Assembly (NCBI RefSeq): GCF_031461075.1
Contig: NZ_JAVKPK010000004.1
Location: forward strand, 26,489-90,488
Direction of reading: 5' to 3'
Length of the DNA: 64,000 nt
DNA from: Methanosarcina baikalica
GTDB taxonomy: Archaea > Halobacteriota > Methanosarcinia > Methanosarcinales > Methanosarcinaceae
Shown: positions 45,277-55,227 of the stretch, in pieces
Layout of the letters: every line of letters begins with the position of its first letter
Numbering within the stretch: the stretch's first letter is position 1
The notes under the pieces: model-generated
What the model saw: the letters and a program-made list of their open reading frames with translations, nothing else
Told to the model about the DNA's origin: nothing
Database searches by the model: none
Translations under genes and position numbers: made by a program

Positions 45277-47214
45277 ATGGAAACTGTAAAAGGATACGCG
45301 GAGAGATTTACAAAAAATCTTGATGTGATTCTCAGTCTAATGGGATTTAGTTTAGGGTTACTGATCGTTTCTTTATACTACATAATCAATTTAAACCAAA
45401 AAGATATTGGAATCGCTATTCTCTCTTCCTGTTTGATTTATATCCTTTTTAGAAATAAATTCAAAACTGAGGCAGCCATATCTTCTGGGGAAGACAGATT
45501 AAAAAGCATACTGAGTTTTTTATTCTATCTAACATTTCTCACATGCGTTTTGATATACAGTATGAACCTATACTACAGACCTGTATCTTACTTTATACTT
45601 ATATGTATCCTTGCAGGCATTATCGCCTCTGAAATTCTTTATATTAGAAAGGGAGACGGGGTAATCTCTATATTACTTCAAATATTCCTGCTTTCATTCC
45701 TCATAAGAGTCGGGATTTTTTACAACTTCCCGAGCCTCATGGGTTACGATGCCTATTTTCACGCAAGTATGGCACGGATAATTACTGACACTGGATTTGT
45801 TGCTCCGATTCAAATAAGCAGCAAGTATTTCTATTACCCGCTTGCTCATATTCTTATTTCAGTTACTCAGATAATGGGCAAAATAGATATTAAAGACGCA
45901 ATATTTTATTCCATAGGATTTGCCAGTGTTTTCAGTACAATTGGTGTTTACCTAATAGGAAAGAAACTTGAAGGCCCCCAGATGGGGTTGCTGGCGACCC
46001 TACTAATAAACTTGAATAATCATAATATCGTTGCAGGCATTGCAAATATAACTCCTGGTTCTCTTGTTCTCTGCTACTTTATATTTATTATATACGCGAT
46101 TTTTAGCGAAAAGCAGAGCTTGAGACATACTGGATTTATCCTGTTAATTACTATTCTGATGGTTCTGACTCACCAGTTGACAACTTTTGTAGTATTTGTC
46201 TCTTTAGTTTCGATTTATGTAGGCAAATACCTGCACAATCATCTGTACAAGAGTCTTCCCATCAGAACAAACAGTTTTAATTATATTCTCTTCTTTATAA
46301 TTAGCTTACAAACATACTGGATGTTCACGTATGTCAACCCGAACACCTCGTTTTTTGAAATGATTCTCAGTCCTCTTATGGATGTACTTCAGGTAGGAAC
46401 AAGCTACTCAAGCCAGGAACTTATTTTAGGTTCCGTAAATAATCAAGAAACACTGGAAACACTCTTACTCCACATAAGCTACCTTGCTCTGCCGTTTTTC
46501 GCAATCGGAGGGGTTTTAGCCTGGTTTTCTCGCGGAGATGTCAAAAAAGTCAATAAATTCTCTATTTCTATAGTGGTTGTAATCCTGTATAGTCTTGCTT
46601 ATGGAATTCCTTTACTCGGAATGAGGAATTTCCTGACAAGCAGATGGTTCCCACTGATATCGGTGTTTCTGGTACTTGTAGCTGCATCATATATGCTAAA
46701 ATTAGTAAGCCTCTTTAACTCAAAAAAAGCAAAGATTCCCACAATCTTCATAATTGTTCTACTGTTTTCATTTGTGATGGTTACAACGCCAGGCATAAAT
46801 AAAGACAATCCGCTTGTGGCAAAGGACACGACCGTAAGAAATCAGTTCAAAGATATCGAAATCCAGGCTATCAAAACAATATCAGCGAAATACTCAGGGA
46901 ATATCCTAATGGACTCTCCATACGATAGCTGCCTTTTTTACAGGGACAGGGGATATGATTCCGGTAACGCAACATATTTTAACATTCAGCATATACAGAC
47001 TGGAGAGATTGGTGGCAATCCGATGGTTTTGCTGAGAAAATCAACTCTGACAGAACCTATCTCTATTAATGATCCTGAACGCTATGGGGTAAATTCTATC
47101 CAGACGCTGCCAGAAGAGTTCTTCAACAGGTTTGAAGCACAAGACTATGCTCTGGTATATGACAACGAAGAGGTTTCAGGTTACATAAAGGAAAGAAGAG
47201 GAACCAGAAAGTAA
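45277..47214 (+). CDS. multi-span membrane protein, GT-C glycosyltransferase-like
   Basis: 645 residues from ATG 45277, after GTGGGGAT; the TTG at 45265 is less likely. About 13 membrane segments and a C-terminal extracytoplasmic part of about 115 residues (from GINKDNPLVAKDTTVRNQFK). After the fifth helix is NFPSLMGYDAYFHASMARII, an Asp...His arrangement in the first big loop as in GT-C/oligosaccharyltransferase-like enzymes that use lipid-linked sugars. It precedes the Wzx-like flippase (87-base gap) on the same strand, which fits a polymerase or glycosyltransferase of the same glycan. No exact function can be set. Confidence 0.7.
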   Translation: METVKGYAERFTKNLDVILSLMGFSLGLLIVSLYYIINLNQKDIGIAILSSCLIYILFRNKFKTEAAISSGEDRLKSILSFLFYLTFLTCVLIYSMNLYYRPVSYFILICILAGIIASEILYIRKGDGVISILLQIFLLSFLIRVGIFYNFPSLMGYDAYFHASMARIITDTGFVAPIQISSKYFYYPLAHILISVTQIMGKIDIKDAIFYSIGFASVFSTIGVYLIGKKLEGPQMGLLATLLINLNNHNIVAGIANITPGSLVLCYFIFIIYAIFSEKQSLRHTGFILLITILMVLTHQLTTFVVFVSLVSIYVGKYLHNHLYKSLPIRTNSFNYILFFIISLQTYWMFTYVNPNTSFFEMILSPLMDVLQVGTSYSSQELILGSVNNQETLETLLLHISYLALPFFAIGGVLAWFSRGDVKKVNKFSISIVVVILYSLAYGIPLLGMRNFLTSRWFPLISVFLVLVAASYMLKLVSLFNSKKAKIPTIFIIVLLFSFVMVTTPGINKDNPLVAKDTTVRNQFKDIEIQAIKTISAKYSGNILMDSPYDSCLFYRDRGYDSGNATYFNIQHIQTGEIGGNPMVLLRKSTLTEPISINDPERYGVNSIQTLPEEFFNRFEAQDYALVYDNEEVSGYIKERRGTRK

Positions 47215-47300
47215 GAGCCCAAATAGCTTTCGTTTACTTACTAAGAAATGAAAATAAGCCCATAACCATCTGGGATTCATATTTCAAAGTTGGAAACATT

Positions 47301-48773
47301 ATGTCAAACTTTATCGCCAATGTATTAAAGCTCGTTTCAGGAAGTGTTACTGCACAGATCCTTGGTATACTTCTTGTACCTTTAATCACCAGAATTTACA
47401 GCCCAGACGATTTAGGAATTTTTCAGATATTTCTCGCAGTATCAGGCATACTGGTAATTTTCTCTACTTTTTCATACCAGTTTGCAATCCTGTTACCAAA
47501 AACAGAGGAAGATTCTGCAAATGTCGCTTTCCTCTGCGCGATATTAATTACCTTTATATCTTTACTCACAGCTGTAGCAGTGATCATTTTTCCCAAGGAG
47601 ATTGAATACATTTTAGAACAAATCTTCAATTCTCCGGGAACTTCAAAATATTTAATATATATTCCAGTAATAATATTCTTTAACGGCATTTTTTTTGTGC
47701 AAAACTACTGGCTTTCAAGAAAAATACGTTTTGGAGTTGTAGCAGGATCTAGAATTTTAAACACTTTATCAACCAAAGCATTTCAGTTAGTTATCCCTAT
47801 CTGGAATGTATCTCCTTTAGGCCTGATTGCAGGATATGTCATTGGATATGGATTTGCAGACCTGTTCATGCTTAAGGGTATAAAAGAGGACTTAGGGATC
47901 TTTAGGAAAGTTTCAGTAAAAAAGATGAAAGAGATGGCGATTCAGTATAAAAACTTCCCTTTATTTAGTTCCTGGTCTACACTTGCAAACACGATTTCGC
48001 CACAGGTACCCACCTTTTTGCTCGCATATTTTTATAGTACAAGTGTTGTCGGATATTTTTCACTTGCGAATCAGGTAGTAAATATGCCCATGGGACTTCT
48101 CGGGACAGCTATACAACAGGTTTTTTTCCAGAAAATCAGTGAGGTGAAAAACGGGAATGGGAAGGGAGACATGAAAATTATAGTTGGTGAGGTTTACAAA
48201 AAGCTAATTTTAATAGGAGTATTTCCGATGATACTCCTGCTGATCCTGGGAGAAGAAATATTTACCTTTGCTTTCGGAGAAAGCTGGCATATATCAGGCA
48301 CGTATGTAAAAATCCTTGTGCCCTGGATATTCCTCGTTTTCCTTTCCTCACCAATTTCAACCCTCTATAGCGTATTCGATAAACAGAAGGTCTGGCTTAC
48401 CTTCAGCATAACTCTTTTGATCTCCAGGGTCGTAGCGCTGGCTATAGGGGGGATTTACGGGAGTCCTGAGTTTGCTCTTGGCCTGTTCAGCCTTACAGGA
48501 GTTGTATTCTGGCTATGGAACAATGCATATTTGCTTAATCTGGCAGGGATTAATAAGAGGGAAAGCATAGAAATCCTTATTAAATATACAACAATCGGGA
48601 TAGTCGTTTCGATCCCATTAATTCTGCTTGAAGTGTTCTCTGCTAACTTTTATATTATCCTCCTTGCAGCTGGCATCATAACGCCAATCTATTATGGCCT
48701 AACCCTTCATGATGATCCAACATTCCGGAAAATATTCTCGGCTTTTCTTGTGAATGTAAAAAACAGAACATGA
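47301..48773 (+). CDS. Wzx-type polysaccharide flippase
   Basis: 490 residues with about 12-14 membrane segments. The N-terminus FIANVLKLVSGSVTAQILGI, then LVPLITRIYSPDDLGIFQIF, is the signature of MATE-like lipid-linked oligosaccharide flippases. They move undecaprenyl/polyprenyl-linked repeat units across the membrane. It lies downstream of a GT-C-like gene. A second flippase is present at 59592-61061, of a different subgroup, so the island may export two glycans or have been assembled from two loci. Confidence 0.9.
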   Translation: MSNFIANVLKLVSGSVTAQILGILLVPLITRIYSPDDLGIFQIFLAVSGILVIFSTFSYQFAILLPKTEEDSANVAFLCAILITFISLLTAVAVIIFPKEIEYILEQIFNSPGTSKYLIYIPVIIFFNGIFFVQNYWLSRKIRFGVVAGSRILNTLSTKAFQLVIPIWNVSPLGLIAGYVIGYGFADLFMLKGIKEDLGIFRKVSVKKMKEMAIQYKNFPLFSSWSTLANTISPQVPTFLLAYFYSTSVVGYFSLANQVVNMPMGLLGTAIQQVFFQKISEVKNGNGKGDMKIIVGEVYKKLILIGVFPMILLLILGEEIFTFAFGESWHISGTYVKILVPWIFLVFLSSPISTLYSVFDKQKVWLTFSITLLISRVVALAIGGIYGSPEFALGLFSLTGVVFWLWNNAYLLNLAGINKRESIEILIKYTTIGIVVSIPLILLEVFSANFYIILLAAGIITPIYYGLTLHDDPTFRKIFSAFLVNVKNRT

Positions 48774-48860
48774 AAAGGAAATAGAACCTCTTCAGGAAAA
48801 TCAAATTTAAGAAAAGCTAATCTCTCACAGAGCTTTTCGGAAGTTGAACGTAAAAATTCA

Positions 48861-48900
48861 TTTTATTTTATTTTATTTTATTTTATTTTATTTTATTTTA
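48861..48900 (+). repeat. pentanucleotide microsatellite (TTTTA)8
   Basis: Eight exact copies of TTTTA follow the flippase gene by about 90 bases. The repeat is intergenic between convergent genes, so it does not shift a reading frame. Confidence 0.95.
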
Positions 48901-49244
48901 TTACTGCCGTCGATTTCATCAAGAACTTTAAAATGATATGAATATTTATGTTTTCAAATGTTGACAACGTCTTCATAGATTTATATTTATTGTCAATGAG
49001 AGAGAATAACAAATAACGTTAGAAACTTGGCCTGTGTGAGCTGATTTTTAGAGTTATCATCAAAAATTCAATCAAAAATTTAAATGTGTTGAGAGATACT
49101 TGCTGCCGAATATAGCTAAAAATACAGCCTTCATAAGGAAAAGCAGAGTTTCATTCAGGAAAAAATCAATTAGAAGAAAACGATAAAAAAGTAATTTCGG
49201 GAAAATCCCGATTTGTATATTTTTTAAGAAATTTGTTATTTTTA
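48901..49244. other. intergenic region between flippase and FemAB-like gene
   Basis: About 340 AT-rich bases with no gene recognised. Confidence 0.4.
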
Positions 49245-50252
49245 TCAATAACTTTCCTTATGAGTGGTTTTGTATAAGGTTTTCGCGATTGAATATTTTT
49301 TGCTCTCCATAGTCACACTATAGTAGGGAATTAGCTCAGGAGAAAAGCCCATAATAAAATCCGCAAATTTAGGAATATTTGCTGCCATTACGTTCATGTA
49401 TTCGAAGTTTCGGGATTGCAGGTCAAGAAACTCGTGATAATACAGAAGAGCATTGGGACCCAAACGACCAAAAGCCGGGTTCAGGGCTGAAGTCCAGGTT
49501 ACAATGCATTTCTTTCCATACAGATTTAAATGAGCTGCAACAGCCTCACCTTCAGGAGTCTCTGAGACAAACATGTAACCGATATCTTTTTCCTGAATCA
49601 GCTTAAATACTCTTTCGAAAAACTCTCTGGGCAAAGGAGGTTCTAAATTCTGTTTTTCGTAGACCATTGAAAGCAGGCGGTAATATGTTTCAGGATCATT
49701 CAATGCCCTGGTTTTAAGTCCTGCCTCAGTTGCAGTTTTAAGTTCCCTCCGGATTTTTCTTGAAGTATTATTATCCACATTATCTTTTAGATTGAGATAA
49801 TGAGTATAATGCACAGTGGAATCCCATCCGTTCCACGTAAAAGGTCTTATATCCTCAAAACCTGGAGAAAAAGTAAGATGAATACTGTCAAATCCCTGTT
49901 TGCAGAGAAATTCCCTGAGAGGATTAAGGATTTCATGAGTCTCCTGTACCCGTTTACTTGCTTTGGAGCTGACACTCTCTTTTATAAGAGGCCCACTGTA
50001 GCTGGTCATATCACAGGTCGAAGTTGCCACTTTCAACATTCCCTTAATATTTTTAATAAAAAGAGGGCATCCTCCTACAAGCTCACCGTTTCTGAAACAA
50101 CCATAGATTCTGAGATCCTTGGCAAGAACATCCCTGCAAATTTCCAGCCATTGGCTGGTGTGAAAGAGTGTACCAGGTTGAACTTTTTCTACAATCAGGT
50201 CCCATTCTTTGTATTCGGATGGCACCAATTCTCTAACTTCAATTTCGTCCAT
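49245..50252 (-). CDS. FemAB/GNAT-like acyl- or aminoacyltransferase
   Basis: 335 residues, with the two-domain GNAT arrangement of FemAB-like proteins: WDLIVEKVQPGTLFHTSQWL, LRIYGCFRNGELVGGCPLFI in the first half and GEAVAAHLNLYGKKCIVTWT, NALLYYHEFLDLQSRNFEY in the second. In archaeal polysaccharide loci such proteins are thought to attach amino acids or acyl groups to glycan sugars. Start ATG follows GGGGCTTAAA. It is downstream of GT4 on the same strand. Confidence 0.8.
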   Translation of the reverse strand: MDEIEVRELVPSEYKEWDLIVEKVQPGTLFHTSQWLEICRDVLAKDLRIYGCFRNGELVGGCPLFIKNIKGMLKVATSTCDMTSYSGPLIKESVSSKASKRVQETHEILNPLREFLCKQGFDSIHLTFSPGFEDIRPFTWNGWDSTVHYTHYLNLKDNVDNNTSRKIRRELKTATEAGLKTRALNDPETYYRLLSMVYEKQNLEPPLPREFFERVFKLIQEKDIGYMFVSETPEGEAVAAHLNLYGKKCIVTWTSALNPAFGRLGPNALLYYHEFLDLQSRNFEYMNVMAANIPKFADFIMGFSPELIPYYSVTMESKKYSIAKTLYKTTHKESY

Positions 50253-50274
50253 TTTAAGCCCCGTGCAAATAGAT

Positions 50275-50311
50275 AATTATTATTATCATTATTATTATTA
50301 TTATTATTATT
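50275..50311. repeat. (ATT)n microsatellite
   Basis: About twelve ATT units with one ATC interruption just upstream of the FemAB-like start codon, in the 104-base gap to the GT4 stop. It lies where the leader of that gene would be, so length changes might affect expression. Confidence 0.85.
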
Positions 50312-50356
50312 TGTAATAAATTATAGGAAAAAAAATATAAGGCAAATTTAGAGATT

Positions 50357-51577
50357 TTAATTCTCGGCCTCGAGTCCTGATTTACAGACTCCATTAACCT
50401 TTTTCGCAACACTGTACCAGCTGTAATTTTCAGTAACATAACTTAAACCTTTTGAACCCAATTTCGTTCTCAAATCCGGATTTTCAAGCAACTTTAAGAC
50501 ACCTTCTGCAAGAGCACTCGGATTTTCGGGAAGTATAGGAAGCCCACCTTCGGAAGCTTCGAGCACGTCAGAGACGCCACTGATATTACTTGCAACTACA
50601 GGCTTTCCGCAAGCCATGTACTCATATAATTTCAAAGGAGATAGGCCTATTTTTGCGTTTCTTGCAAATATAAAGGGAGCGGTACAGGTATCACTTGCAT
50701 TGATGTAGAGAGGCACGCGATCGTAAGCAACTACACCCGTAAAAATAAACCTGTCTTCAACTCCGAGTTCTCTGCAGAGCTTGATAAGATCATCTTTCAT
50801 GACCCCGTCTCCGACAATAAGAAAGCGACATTCCGGAGATCGAGAAAGTATAGAAGGAGCTGCCTTTACTAGATACTCGACCCCCTGCCAAGGAGCAAGA
50901 TTGCCCACAAAGCATACATAGGGAATTTTGGGGTCCAGGCCCAGTTGTTTTCTGCAGGTTTCCTGTTTCAGTGGTTTGAACAGAGAAGTATTTGCCCCAT
51001 TGGAAACCACGACTATTTTTTCTTCGGGGATATTATAAACTTTCTCAAGATTTACCTTTATTCCAGGAGTCACAGCAATTATTCTGTCCGAAAACCCTAG
51101 AGCTTTTTTGAGGATAAATAGTTTGAGTCTGGCATGTGCAGAAAAATATTGATTTGAGAAACTGCTCTTTTTTCCTGGCTGTAAGAATTTACCATCTTCA
51201 TATTTTGCCCTGAATAGGCTCTTTTCGTCCTCAGGAATACCGTTTAATTCGTAAACCATTTTTTTGCATCTGCTTTTACAGAAGAGTCCAGCAAGAAAGC
51301 CAAAATTAGGATTGCGGGTATACAGCACATCAAAAGTTTCGGAACCCAGAAGGTGTACGGAATTGCTAAAATAATTGACAGCAAGTGAAAAGAAACTTCC
51401 AGCGGGGACATAATGACGGTGAATGTTAACCGTGGTCGAAAGGGAGCTCGTGTCAGTAGTAAATATATGGATCTCATTGTCCAGTAGGGCAAGATTGCTC
51501 ACAAGTTCGTACCTGTGGATAAGCGAGCCATCAGCCAGAGAAAGGGGCTTTACTATATCCAGAAAAAGCATCTTCAC
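50357..51577 (-). CDS. family 4 glycosyltransferase
   Basis: 406 residues. GT4 features: an N-terminal Rossmann half ending GFSDRIIAVTPGIKVNLEKV, the donor half starting VSNGANTSLFKP and YVCFVGNLAPWQGVEYLVKA, and the EX7E-type donor motif in IFARNAKIGLSPLKLYEYMA, followed by CGKPVVASNISGVSDVLE. Retaining transfer from a nucleotide sugar. The ATG follows AGGTGATAATGTGAAG. It is 46 bases downstream of the GT2 gene and is the end of the DUF354-deacetylase-GT2-GT4 run. Confidence 0.92.
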   Translation of the reverse strand: MKMLFLDIVKPLSLADGSLIHRYELVSNLALLDNEIHIFTTDTSSLSTTVNIHRHYVPAGSFFSLAVNYFSNSVHLLGSETFDVLYTRNPNFGFLAGLFCKSRCKKMVYELNGIPEDEKSLFRAKYEDGKFLQPGKKSSFSNQYFSAHARLKLFILKKALGFSDRIIAVTPGIKVNLEKVYNIPEEKIVVVSNGANTSLFKPLKQETCRKQLGLDPKIPYVCFVGNLAPWQGVEYLVKAAPSILSRSPECRFLIVGDGVMKDDLIKLCRELGVEDRFIFTGVVAYDRVPLYINASDTCTAPFIFARNAKIGLSPLKLYEYMACGKPVVASNISGVSDVLEASEGGLPILPENPSALAEGVLKLLENPDLRTKLGSKGLSYVTENYSWYSVAKKVNGVCKSGLEAEN

Positions 51578-51623
51578 ATTATCACCTGCACATAGACTGC
51601 TTTCTCAAAATATTTGCTGACAT

Positions 51624-52541
51624 TCACTGTTCCCCCTTCCGTGCATCTCTTGAGTTCCGGCTGAAAGTTCCTGAAATTCGGGATAACAGTTTTGCAGGCC
51701 CTTGATTCTTGTAGTAAGCTCTTACTTCAAGGTCCTTGATTTTGTTCTCCCTCCTGATTGCCGAACCAAGATACCCCCAGCAGTATGCAGCGCCTGTATA
51801 GTAGGGAGATTTCACTGAGTAAAGAAACACGTTTAGCAGGGCCACAATAGGATTTTTTCCAAGGTAATAAGCCATCCACCCATTTTTGACATATCCATGC
51901 CAGAGCCCGTTCGCTGCACTCGTCTTACGCTTCTGAATCTGTACAATATCAGCATATTGCATGAGCTTCCAGCCTCTCAGGAGAGCTTTTATATTGGAAA
52001 TCGAATCCGGAGATGGTTCAATCTGGTAGCCACCGGTCTCGACGAAGCACTCTTTTCTCCAGAGTCTTCCTGTGCCACGAGGGAGGTTTTTATCAGTTAT
52101 TTCTCTAGAAAGTTTCCCGCCAGTATCGTAATACACTCCTCCACTTGCAATTCCGAGCGAATTATCTTTTTCAAATTCCACCAAAAGTTTTTCAAAATAG
52201 TTGTCCTCCAGAACGGTATCAGCATCAAGAAGTCCTATACATTCGAATTCGAGATTATTATCCCGGCAATAATCAAGTGCATAATCAAAGCCCTGTTTGC
52301 AGACATAACTGTAGTGGAAGGTAATGTCTCTTGGCCTCGGCGGTAGCCTTATGCTCCGAATCCAGTAGTAGCTGGCCTTTAGGTTTTCGAGAATATGTGC
52401 TGTATCATCCGTACTCCCATCATCGACTATAATCCATAACTCAGGTTTTACTTTCTGTCCTGTTACGGACTTCGAGACTTCGGGCAGATTTTGTTCTTCA
52501 TTCCTTGCAGGCGTAATAAGCAGGTATTTTCCCTTTAAGTC
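51624..52541 (-). CDS. family 2 glycosyltransferase with no standard start codon
   Basis: About 306 residues if read from near 52541. GT2 motifs run continuously in one frame: YLLITPARNEEQNLPEV, LWIIVDDGSTDDTAHILENL and CIGLLDADTVLEDNYFE, followed by the acceptor part GVYYDTGGKLSREITDKN and RGTGRLWRKECFVETGGYQI. The first ATG/GTG/TTG in frame is a TTG at 52184, which would cut off the whole catalytic N-terminus. Between it and the upstream in-frame stop (52584-52586) there is none. The N-terminus overlaps the end of the deacetylase gene. Either a non-standard start, a +1 frameshift from the deacetylase or a mutated start must apply (see finding). Confidence 0.75.
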   Translation of the reverse strand, partial: DLKGKYLLITPARNEEQNLPEVSKSVTGQKVKPELWIIVDDGSTDDTAHILENLKASYYWIRSIRLPPRPRDITFHYSYVCKQGFDYALDYCRDNNLEFECIGLLDADTVLEDNYFEKLLVEFEKDNSLGIASGGVYYDTGGKLSREITDKNLPRGTGRLWRKECFVETGGYQIEPSPDSISNIKALLRGWKLMQYADIVQIQKRKTSAANGLWHGYVKNGWMAYYLGKNPIVALLNVFLYSVKSPYYTGAAYCWGYLGSAIRRENKIKDLEVRAYYKNQGPAKLLSRISGTFSRNSRDARKGEQ

Positions 52542-53589
52542 AGAATCCGTCTTCCCACCACCTGTAAATTTCTTCTCCGCTTGTTATCCATGCCTTTTTT
52601 TCAGAGCAGTACTGCAGCACCTTTTCATACAGCCTCGTCCAATCTTTTCGGAAACTGCAACCGAAAACGAAATTATGCCACAGCAGGGTAATGACACCGT
52701 TGAGACTTGCTGTAGTATCAATCAGATTTTTTGTGCGCTCCCATGCTTCTTCAAAAGATTTAGAAGTATTAAAAAGAGCAACATCCATTATGACAAGCGG
52801 AATTTCGAGGATATTTATTTCTTTTTCTGTGTTAAGATTATATGGATTGAAAGGGTGACACATTCCGTTCCTAAAGCCAACTGAATACCTGTGTCCGAAA
52901 GTGGAATCATAGTTAAAACCGGCATCCGCCAGTATTTCCCAGGAGTCGGGAGTCTTAAACCTAAGGTAATGGTTGCGAAAACCTATAACTTTTTTTCCCA
53001 GAATCGTTTCAAGTCTTTCTTTTTCTTTTATTATTTTTTCCGGACTGTTATATGAATAATAACCCCCATGAAGACCAACTTCCCACCCTCTATCTGAAAT
53101 TTCTCCCAGATGATGTTCTATGTCCTCTATATTATACCTGAATCGTATGGGATCAGCTTCTGAAGCGATGAAATAAAAAGAAGATTTTGCTCCAAAACTG
53201 GCTTCCAGGTCCATAATTTCAGAAAAATTAAGGTAAGGAGAGTAGTCCATACCCCTCAATTTCCACAGTAACTGAGCTATAGAATCCTTGAGATTCAACT
53301 GTTTAAGGCAATAAGCTGAGGACAGTAAGCTGTGAGAAAAAGATGGATAAATATCATCCACATCATGGGTCAAACAGACGGCAAATGTTTTCTTTTCAGG
53401 AAATTCAACCTTCATTCCATGTTCTATAAGATATCTGGAAACCTCAGGTTTAGAAGCATTTCTGAGATCTTTTTCAGAGAAAAGAAAACGCCTGTGCTCA
53501 TCCAGCTTTTCGGGAGAGTATTCTTCTTTTCGGGTGAAAAGATCCCATATATCCTGGTTTTGCTTCAGTGACTCATGCATAAGTCTCAT
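52540..53589 (-). CDS. polysaccharide deacetylase family protein
   Basis: 349 residues. A helical N-terminus (about 1-65, DIWDLFTRKEEYSPEKLDEH) is followed by a CE4 core: AVCLTHDVDDIYPSF (catalytic Asp pair), GWEVGLHGGYYSYN (metal His and HGxxxS-type loop), KKVIGFRNHYLRF and a final TLLWHNFVFG. These enzymes N-deacetylate glycan sugars. The start overlaps the DUF354 stop by 17 bases (ATG 53589) or 8 bases (ATG 53580), and its stop overlaps the GT2 frame, so the run is tightly coupled. The truncated gene at 44754 is a paralogue. Confidence 0.85.
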   Translation of the reverse strand: MRLMHESLKQNQDIWDLFTRKEEYSPEKLDEHRRFLFSEKDLRNASKPEVSRYLIEHGMKVEFPEKKTFAVCLTHDVDDIYPSFSHSLLSSAYCLKQLNLKDSIAQLLWKLRGMDYSPYLNFSEIMDLEASFGAKSSFYFIASEADPIRFRYNIEDIEHHLGEISDRGWEVGLHGGYYSYNSPEKIIKEKERLETILGKKVIGFRNHYLRFKTPDSWEILADAGFNYDSTFGHRYSVGFRNGMCHPFNPYNLNTEKEINILEIPLVIMDVALFNTSKSFEEAWERTKNLIDTTASLNGVITLLWHNFVFGCSFRKDWTRLYEKVLQYCSEKKAWITSGEEIYRWWEDGF

Positions 53590-54649
53590 CCGAAACTGAA
53601 GATAAAGAAACTCCAGATTTTTGTTCAGGAAGATTTTCTATGAGCTTGACCATGAATTCGGTTACATTGATCTTATCCCTGAGAAGAGCAGCCCTTTTCA
53701 AACTCCAGGTTTTCTTAAGTTCCGGATCCTTGAGAAGTTCTATAGTTTTTGCCAAGGCAGATTCCGAATCACTGTAGTTAAAAAGCAAACCGTATTTCCT
53801 CTCGAGTTCGGAAAAATTCCCCATAGTTCCCGCAAGAGTAGAAATATAGATTGAAGGAGTTCCCAGGATTGCACTTTCAACAGCCATAGTTGCCCCTTCA
53901 CCTACATACAGTGTGGCATAATAGAGTAGATGATGAATTTTTTCGGGGGGGACCCGGATTCTATATTTTTCAAATTCGTTGTCAAGTGGCCCTTCTGAGG
54001 TTATGAACACTTTGCCGAATCTTTCAAGTTCCTGAACAAGAGCTATTTTATTTTGGATTCCATGGTGGCCGACATCATGGTGCGCTCCCCATGAAACGAA
54101 GCGAAGGATTGTGAAAGGCTCACCCATCTCTACCCCCAGGTCTTTCAGAACCTCAGGACGTGGAGTAAAATAAAATGGGTGAAGGTAAGCCAGTTCGTGG
54201 TAGCCACTATACCGTATCTGTTTTTTTCCTGCATCTTTGTTATAGCATGATGGCGTGCAGATTATATCACAGAAAGGATAGGACAGCTTCTGGGCTATTA
54301 ATGCATGTTCGGTGTCGTTAAAAATGATGGATTTTTTCCGCTGCATCCAAGCTATATGAGCTATAGGTGGCGAAAGGATACCCACGAGAACGTCAGGATC
54401 AAATTGCTTGGTGATTTTAAAAGTTTTAAACTCTCTTATAAACCACTCTTCAAGCAAATTAGACTTTCCTGGTTTTACTTTACTTAGAACCGTATGCGGA
54501 ATTCCGTAGGCATTCAATAGCTCTATTACCACATCTTTATCCCGCGAGACTACCATTACTTGATGCCCTTTTTTCTCAAGATTCCAGATAGTATTTTTAA
54601 AAAAATGAACATGGGCTGGATGCCCTATATCGACAAGGACTCTCAACAT
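53573..54649 (-). CDS. DUF354 family protein, GT-B-like
   Basis: 358 residues from ATG 54649 (MLRVLVDIGHPAHVHFFKNT), preceded by GGGGAGTG; an in-frame TTG four codons upstream is less likely. The DUF354 signature IGHPAHVHFF and a C-terminal GT-B-like half with VGEGATMAVESAILGTPSIY are present. The family resembles UDP-GlcNAc 2-epimerases or glycosyltransferases of the MurG/WecB fold. It is first in the minus-strand run ending with GT4. Confidence 0.85.
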   Translation of the reverse strand: MLRVLVDIGHPAHVHFFKNTIWNLEKKGHQVMVVSRDKDVVIELLNAYGIPHTVLSKVKPGKSNLLEEWFIREFKTFKITKQFDPDVLVGILSPPIAHIAWMQRKKSIIFNDTEHALIAQKLSYPFCDIICTPSCYNKDAGKKQIRYSGYHELAYLHPFYFTPRPEVLKDLGVEMGEPFTILRFVSWGAHHDVGHHGIQNKIALVQELERFGKVFITSEGPLDNEFEKYRIRVPPEKIHHLLYYATLYVGEGATMAVESAILGTPSIYISTLAGTMGNFSELERKYGLLFNYSDSESALAKTIELLKDPELKKTWSLKRAALLRDKINVTEFMVKLIENLPEQKSGVSLSSVSDETYA

Positions 54650-55227
54650 TTCACTCCCCAATTAATATTTACTATTATATAATGCGCCAAGAGAGGTAAC
54701 AGTCTGTCTGTACAAAGGGTACTTTCCAGATTGTGAAAGAATTGGTTTCAAACACATTATAAGAGCATATGAGACAAATTAATATCAACAAATCAGGAAA
54801 TCTTCCTGCTCCCTTTATAGAAAGGCATGCAGTCGAATCCTAGTTTTTTCTCAACCCTAGTTTCGAACTTTTCTGTCAGATAAACTCCTTGCATCTCGCT
54901 CTACCTTAACAGATAGTAACTATTTCGGTCCAGCGGCTGGAGCACCCCTAATAGTAGCCTCACAAAGCTTAAATTTTTACATAAGATAACACTACTAACA
55001 AACAAAATTATGATTAGAAGATAAATAACTCAAGAATAAATAATTATGGAAACAAAGTTACTGAACTAAGATAACTAAAATTTTTACTGAAGGAATTTAT
55101 GGGCATTTTTACCCCTATAAATCTAAAAATAAGCGTGATAATCCCTTTAATAATTTCACAGGAAAGTACACTTACCAGAATAAGGAAAGAGAGGTTATAA
55201 ATAAAAAAATTGATGGACTTTTAGAGA
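54650..55227. other. intergenic region upstream of the DUF354 operon
   Basis: About 580 AT-rich bases. It contains the putative promoter of the DUF354-deacetylase-GT2-GT4 run near 54670-54690 (ACTATTATATAATG). Nothing else is recognised. Confidence 0.4.
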
